DNA from: Bacteriovoracaceae bacterium
GTDB taxonomy: Bacteria > Bdellovibrionota > Bacteriovoracia > Bacteriovoracales > Bacteriovoracaceae
Direction of reading: 5' to 3'
NCBI GenBank assembly: GCA_016786485.1
Contig: JAEUWD010000029.1
Location: forward strand, 1 to 64,000
Length of the DNA stretch: 64,000 nt
A program made the position numbers and the translations under genes. Positions 60,367-64,000 of this stretch are shown piece by piece; position 1 is the stretch's first letter; the number at the start of each line of letters is the position of its first letter. The notes below the pieces were generated by a model. That model was given only the letters and a program-made list of their open reading frames with translations. It had not been told where the DNA came from and did no database searches.

Positions 60367-61287
60367 TTAAGGTCTTAATATGCAGTTCTTGCCTTCATAA
60401 CTGAATTCTTTAACGGTTGAAAGCGGAACCACTTGGATTTTATGTGTTTCTAAGCTCTTAAACAACAATTCGGAGGCCGCAATCGTTCGGGCGTGAATAT
60501 CATGCATAAGAATGACCCCGCCCCCTGGAGGAGATTTAACGGTATAGGCCTCTTTTTTGTAACCAGTCACTGTCCCTTGAGCATTTCTGACAACAGCGTG
60601 TCGGTAGGCCGTCCCGCCATCAATATGCGCATGAATAGTTTGAACTGTATCTGCTGGCCGCATTTCAGCTACCCAGTCGGCAGTATCAATGTCCCAAAAA
60701 ACAAAGTTGATGCAATTTTCATCGTAGAGTTCTTGCGAGACATCTTTTAAAACATTGAACTGATGATAACTCTGGCGTTGCCCATAAGCTCCGTAAGGAA
60801 AGCGATAATACATCTCGGTCACGTGTACGCCCATACTATCAAACAAATTCTCCAGAGTGAGAATCGACTTTTTGAGATTGCTCGAAAATTGCTGAAGAAT
60901 AAGACTATTGCTGTTGATATGTTTCCAGTCGTGGCTCGCAACAATGTGACCTTCGTTCACCATGCGCTCAAGAATAGGTAGCGTTTTGGCGGTAATTTTC
61001 TCACCCACCACAAAAAACGTGGCCTTCACATTATAAGTTTCAAGCAAGTCTAGTAGTTTTGGCGTGAGATTAATGTCGGGACCATCATCATAGGTCAGAA
61101 CAATTTTGCGCGAGCCCTTTAAACTAGGACTTCCGTACTGAGAAAAGCCCACGTGTTGATAGGGAATATAATGGATATCCTCACTCGGAAATTGGTCCGG
61201 TTTTTCAAATTCAACCTGCGCTAAGACCGGCCCAGAAAACAAAAATAAAGCGAGTAAACGAAAAAGCATAAGAAATTTTGACATCAT
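60367..61287 (-). CDS. Secreted polysaccharide deacetylase, NodB type
   Basis: A 306-residue carbohydrate esterase (family 4) with a signal peptide (residues 1-23, ending LAQ). The NodB motifs are Tyr66-Asp67-Asp68 in TYDDGPD (the catalytic base and metal ligand), His119-x3-His123 in SHDWKH (the other metal ligands), the RFPYGAYG arginine, the DIDTADW motif and the HDIH motif. The metal site is complete, so the enzyme should be active on N-acetylated sugars, for instance peptidoglycan or chitin. In Bdellovibrio, peptidoglycan deacetylases of this family mark prey wall; a similar role here is a fair inference but not shown. Confidence 0.88.
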   Translation of the reverse strand: MMSKFLMLFRLLALFLFSGPVLAQVEFEKPDQFPSEDIHYIPYQHVGFSQYGSPSLKGSRKIVLTYDDGPDINLTPKLLDLLETYNVKATFFVVGEKITAKTLPILERMVNEGHIVASHDWKHINSNSLILQQFSSNLKKSILTLENLFDSMGVHVTEMYYRFPYGAYGQRQSYHQFNVLKDVSQELYDENCINFVFWDIDTADWVAEMRPADTVQTIHAHIDGGTAYRHAVVRNAQGTVTGYKKEAYTVKSPPGGGVILMHDIHARTIAASELLFKSLETHKIQVVPLSTVKEFSYEGKNCILRP

Positions 61288-61377
61288 ATCAATCGCTTAT
61301 GCAACCACAAATGCCTTGCATATAAATAAAATTATGTGAGAATAGATGTGGGCAGAGAGCATGAACCAAGGATGTTT

Positions 61378-61794
61378 ATGCAAGATATACGACAGATTAT
61401 TCAAAAGCATCGGTCAAAGAAAACAGACCTGACTGTTGGGCCACAGAAGAAGCCAAAAACCGCCACCATTAGCGAAATACCAGATCTGTTTTTTGACGAA
61501 ATTTTAGTTAATTACAAGTTAACTAGAATTGAGATTTTAACCCTGATGTATCTTTATCGGATGGTTTATTGCCGTCCCAATATCTATGAAGAACATGGAG
61601 TTTCTCCTATTTTCAAGTTAAGTGAGATGGCCATCACCTTCCAAGTTGAAGAAATGGAATTGCGCAAGTCCATTTACACTCTGGAAAACTTTCGGTTCAT
61701 CGAAACGATTAGAGAAGGGCAGTACTTTGTTCGCAAGTATTTCACTGAGGACAATGACAAAGCCTACGGACAGTCTTACGATAGCTTTCTGTGA
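61378..61794 (+). CDS. Small helix-rich protein, possible winged-helix DNA-binding protein (138 aa)
   Basis: The start at ATG 61378 is favoured because AAGGA lies 5 bases before it; an in-frame GTG at 61336 would add 14 residues. Residues 1-35 are basic. The C-terminal part (about 50-130) runs helices, a turn with YEEHGVSPIF and helices ELRKSIYTLENFRFIE, like a winged helix-turn-helix that ends with a beta wing (GQYFVRKYF). DNA binding is inferred from pattern only. It overlaps the TrmK-like gene as GTGA (61791-61794), so the two are probably co-translated. Confidence 0.55.
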   Translation: MQDIRQIIQKHRSKKTDLTVGPQKKPKTATISEIPDLFFDEILVNYKLTRIEILTLMYLYRMVYCRPNIYEEHGVSPIFKLSEMAITFQVEEMELRKSIYTLENFRFIETIREGQYFVRKYFTEDNDKAYGQSYDSFL

Positions 61795-62468
61795 ACATAT
61801 CTCTACGCATTCAAACTTTGATTAAACACGCAAAGACCCGTGACTCGACCACATACTGGGATCTATGCTGTGATCAGGCCCATATAGCAGAATCTCTCGC
61901 TACAGAACTAACTAATAAACAAGTTATCGCGGTTGATGTCATCGAAGATATTATCGAGAAAGCCAAAAATCGTTTAGTACAAAAATATTCGTATATTCCT
62001 AATGAAAATTCATTTCTGATCTATTCTACAAAATGCAAAGTTTTATTAAAAAATGCAAAAAATATAAACCCAAATTCAGGTGACACTCTTATCCTTGCTG
62101 GAATAGGTGGTATTCTGTGTGCTGAAATCCTCCAATCATTAAAAAAAGATCTCCTTTCAAAAAATTTATTTTTTATTTTCTGTGTGCCACAACAAAAACA
62201 ACAGTTAAGAAAATTTTTAATCGAGAATCATTTTGAATTAGAAGCTGAAGAGCTGGTCACTGAAAACGATCAGTTTCATGAAATTATGAGTGGTTGTTTT
62301 ACCAATGAAATACCTAAGAATCCTGTCACATTTTTCGGAAAATTTTGGAAGAATCTCCCTGAGCATCATCACTATTATGAAAAACTTTACAATCATTATT
62401 CAAAAAACAAATCCGACAAATACAATCATGAACTTAAATTATTGAAAGATATAAAGTTCTTGGACTAA
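61791..62468 (+). CDS. trmK: tRNA (adenine-N1)-methyltransferase, TrmK-like
   Basis: TrmK methylates A22 of bacterial tRNAs using S-adenosylmethionine. The 225-residue protein has the class I Rossmann methyltransferase fold: the SAM loop appears as DLCCDQAHIAESL (usually DIGTDHAYLP), the AGIGG motif follows at LILAGIGGILCAEIL, and the helix-strand end LRKFLIENHFELEAEEL is typical of this family. The start is GTG inside the overlap with the upstream gene. The first loop has CC where GT is usual, a mild oddity. Assignment to TrmK rather than a related methyltransferase is likely but not certain. Confidence 0.75.
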   Translation: MNISLRIQTLIKHAKTRDSTTYWDLCCDQAHIAESLATELTNKQVIAVDVIEDIIEKAKNRLVQKYSYIPNENSFLIYSTKCKVLLKNAKNINPNSGDTLILAGIGGILCAEILQSLKKDLLSKNLFFIFCVPQQKQQLRKFLIENHFELEAEELVTENDQFHEIMSGCFTNEIPKNPVTFFGKFWKNLPEHHHYYEKLYNHYSKNKSDKYNHELKLLKDIKFLD

Positions 62469-62497
62469 ACAATCCTTTTTCATGTTAAAATATTGCT

Positions 62498-64000
62498 ATG
62501 GGCAGTGAATTACGAGTTCTTTATATTGGACGTGACGACAATTATTGGACGACTCTTCAAAAGCGATTCAAGTCGCAATTCGGTGCCGTCGTTTATGATT
62601 TTCAAAATATCTACGGTACTGACGACACTGATATTCAAAGTATCATTATCGATATTAATAATTTCAAACCGAGTATTATCTATTTAGATTTTTCAAAAAA
62701 TGCGGAAGAATATTTACACTTAGCACGTTTAATCAAGCGTATGAATGGTGCGATGAATATCCCAACGATTGGATTATTTAGTCAGCTCACTGCCAACAAT
62801 TTTTTACCGTTTTCACTCGCGGCGGGCATTCATCTCAATCATATTAAAAGCGCTGAAATTCACGATGTTGTCTACGATGCCATCGCGCTTGCATCTCCTG
62901 GCAATCTGGGGGAAGCAGCTTTTGCAACAGGGCAGACGAGTGACTCAATGATAGCAAAAGAAGTTATCAAGATTGGTTATTTGAATCAAAAATTTATTCA
63001 TATTGAGGGCCCGAAACAACTTATCAAAGATCGAAAATATCAACTCGACAATTATTTTACTGATAATAAAATTGTTAAATCTAAATATTTTACGGCCGCC
63101 AATACTGGTTCAGAAAATCTTTATTACAATCAGAAATATTGGTGTCAGCTCGATTTCGATTTTGTCGACCCGATTATCAAAAGAGATGGTGATACTGATG
63201 CTTTGTTGAAAGAGCGGAATGCGGAACGACAGCAAGATGTCGACGTTTATAAAAAGAAATTAAGCAAATGGTTAGATGAAAATATTGAAAAATCCTCACC
63301 TAAAACTCTAAAGCTCTTGGTTATCGATAAATATTTTACCATCTATAATAACGAACAACGAACTGATAATTACCAATATGTTATTCGTGGCCAACCTTAC
63401 CTCATAAACATAAATGAAGAATTAAAACAATTACGACCCCATTTGATTGCTTTTCAATTCGACAAAAAATCAGGGCCAGCCGATCCCGATGCACTCGTAG
63501 ATGATTTAAAAAAATCTGTCACATTAGATTCTGAACACAACAATGATGAAAAAGCACTACAGGGTATTATCTCGTACTTGGTGGCCAATCCCGACTATAA
63601 ACCCTATATCATGATTTTTAATGCCCCTGTTTCCGACTCGCTTCAATTACAACAGCAATTTGATTACAAAAATATGGTGGCGCAAACGACATCACTTGAT
63701 TGTAAAGTTCTTATCAAAGTAGCAGATATGTTAGAAAAGAAAATTAATAAATCAGCCGATGTGCCTGCAAGCAATAAAAACTTTTATTATCGAAAAAATA
63801 ATGTGCAATCTTTTGCTTACCTCAATCACCCCATTAAAATCGTGTCTATCAGCGAGTGCGAAGTGTGCTTTACTTCTGATACTGCTTTTAATGTGGGTAA
63901 TAGTCTCATTTTAAACGGCGCCTTGAATTTGAATCTTACGATCGTTGAGCATAACGAAACCAGCGCTGCTGCGGTTGGGAAAAGTGGCTTTCGAGCTCTC
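62498..64000 (+). CDS. Receiver-like / PilZ-like signalling protein (truncated at window end)
   Basis: An open frame from ATG 62498 runs without stop to the right edge (501 codons seen). The first 130 residues are receiver-like: LRVLYIGRDDNYW, DINNFKPSIIYLDF (with the acidic residue at the position of the phosphoacceptor region) and a hydrophobic strand IPTIGLF. A second receiver-like block comes at about 260-370 (LKLLVIDKYFTI, LRPHLIAFQF). The part near the end (about 440-500, NHPIKIVSISECEVCFT, NVGNSLILNG) resembles a degenerate PilZ domain of the sort that binds c-di-GMP. It is likely a signalling or motility effector, but the C-terminus is missing. Confidence 0.65.
   Translation, partial: MGSELRVLYIGRDDNYWTTLQKRFKSQFGAVVYDFQNIYGTDDTDIQSIIIDINNFKPSIIYLDFSKNAEEYLHLARLIKRMNGAMNIPTIGLFSQLTANNFLPFSLAAGIHLNHIKSAEIHDVVYDAIALASPGNLGEAAFATGQTSDSMIAKEVIKIGYLNQKFIHIEGPKQLIKDRKYQLDNYFTDNKIVKSKYFTAANTGSENLYYNQKYWCQLDFDFVDPIIKRDGDTDALLKERNAERQQDVDVYKKKLSKWLDENIEKSSPKTLKLLVIDKYFTIYNNEQRTDNYQYVIRGQPYLININEELKQLRPHLIAFQFDKKSGPADPDALVDDLKKSVTLDSEHNNDEKALQGIISYLVANPDYKPYIMIFNAPVSDSLQLQQQFDYKNMVAQTTSLDCKVLIKVADMLEKKINKSADVPASNKNFYYRKNNVQSFAYLNHPIKIVSISECEVCFTSDTAFNVGNSLILNGALNLNLTIVEHNETSAAAVGKSGFRAL

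Noticed and set aside
1-64000. Prophage, integrative element or genomic island
   Set aside because: No integrase, transposase, phage structural gene, tRNA-linked repeat or abrupt composition change was seen. The T4-like topoisomerase alone is not evidence of a prophage.

Overview
The window reads as an ordinary chromosome segment of an AT-rich (roughly 40% G+C by eye), Gram-negative, respiring bacterium. The best guess is a Bdellovibrio-and-like organism (Bdellovibrionota, Bacteriovoracia side). The evidence is indirect: very many genes open with Sec signal peptides or lipoboxes, there are secreted hydrolases (papain-like peptidase, matrixin-like lipoprotein, NodB-type deacetylase), a CHASE2-cyclase, a huge IPT/TIG lipoprotein and a one-operon SUF system under an Rrf2 regulator. 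No rRNA, tRNA, transposase, integrase, phage structural gene or CRISPR array was seen, and no gene-free stretch exceeds 300 bases.

Layout. 1-3.5 kb: a tightly overlapping minus-strand operon of an FAD desaturase/saturase-like enzyme, FabG-, FabZ- and FabI-like enzymes and the start of an exported protein, running off the left edge. 3.6-7.5 kb: an HTTM-DCC membrane protein facing a CHASE2 adenylate/guanylate cyclase. 7.6-9.8 kb: hemF and a secreted cysteine peptidase. 10-13.3 kb: four minus-strand genes for unknown exported proteins, three of which share an upstream DNA element. 13.4-18.8 kb: rrf2-sufBCDS-nfu, headed by a perfect 35-bp palindrome. 18.8-23.3 kb: small exported proteins around argS. 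23.4-26.8 kb: a two-gene type IIA topoisomerase with T-even phage/eukaryote-like signatures. 26.8-36.5 kb: matrixin lipoprotein, outer-membrane barrel, and a three-gene operon led by a 2182-residue IPT-repeat lipoprotein. 36.7-39.5 kb: unusual SDR coupled to arfB, then transaldolase. 39.5-45.4 kb: large unknown exported proteins. 45.4-50.4 kb: thiamine-pyrophosphokinase-like, DUF1624, resB and ccsA genes, divergent from a cytochrome c. 50.4-52.8 kb: GNAT, a SWIB-domain basic protein and an HD-domain protein. 54-59 kb: putA-proC. 59-61.3 kb: propeller-like protein and polysaccharide deacetylase. 61.4-64 kb: small helix-rich protein, TrmK-like methyltransferase and a receiver/PilZ-like protein cut by the right edge.

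How the genes work together. resB and ccsA attach haem to exported c-type cytochromes such as the neighbouring CISCH protein, and hemF supplies haem. The SUF operon builds Fe-S clusters. putA and proC sit in one translationally coupled unit at the P5C/proline node. Gene packing is extreme: co-directional genes overlap by ATGA or TAATG, and most convergent pairs share or abut their stop codons in TTAA or TAATTA. The most unusual items are the T4/eukaryote-like topoisomerase pair, the SWIB protein with its own palindrome and terminator, the 24-repeat disulfide-rich IPT lipoprotein, and the conserved promoter-like element before three secreted-protein genes. Functions are inferred from residues recognised by eye; no database search was run.
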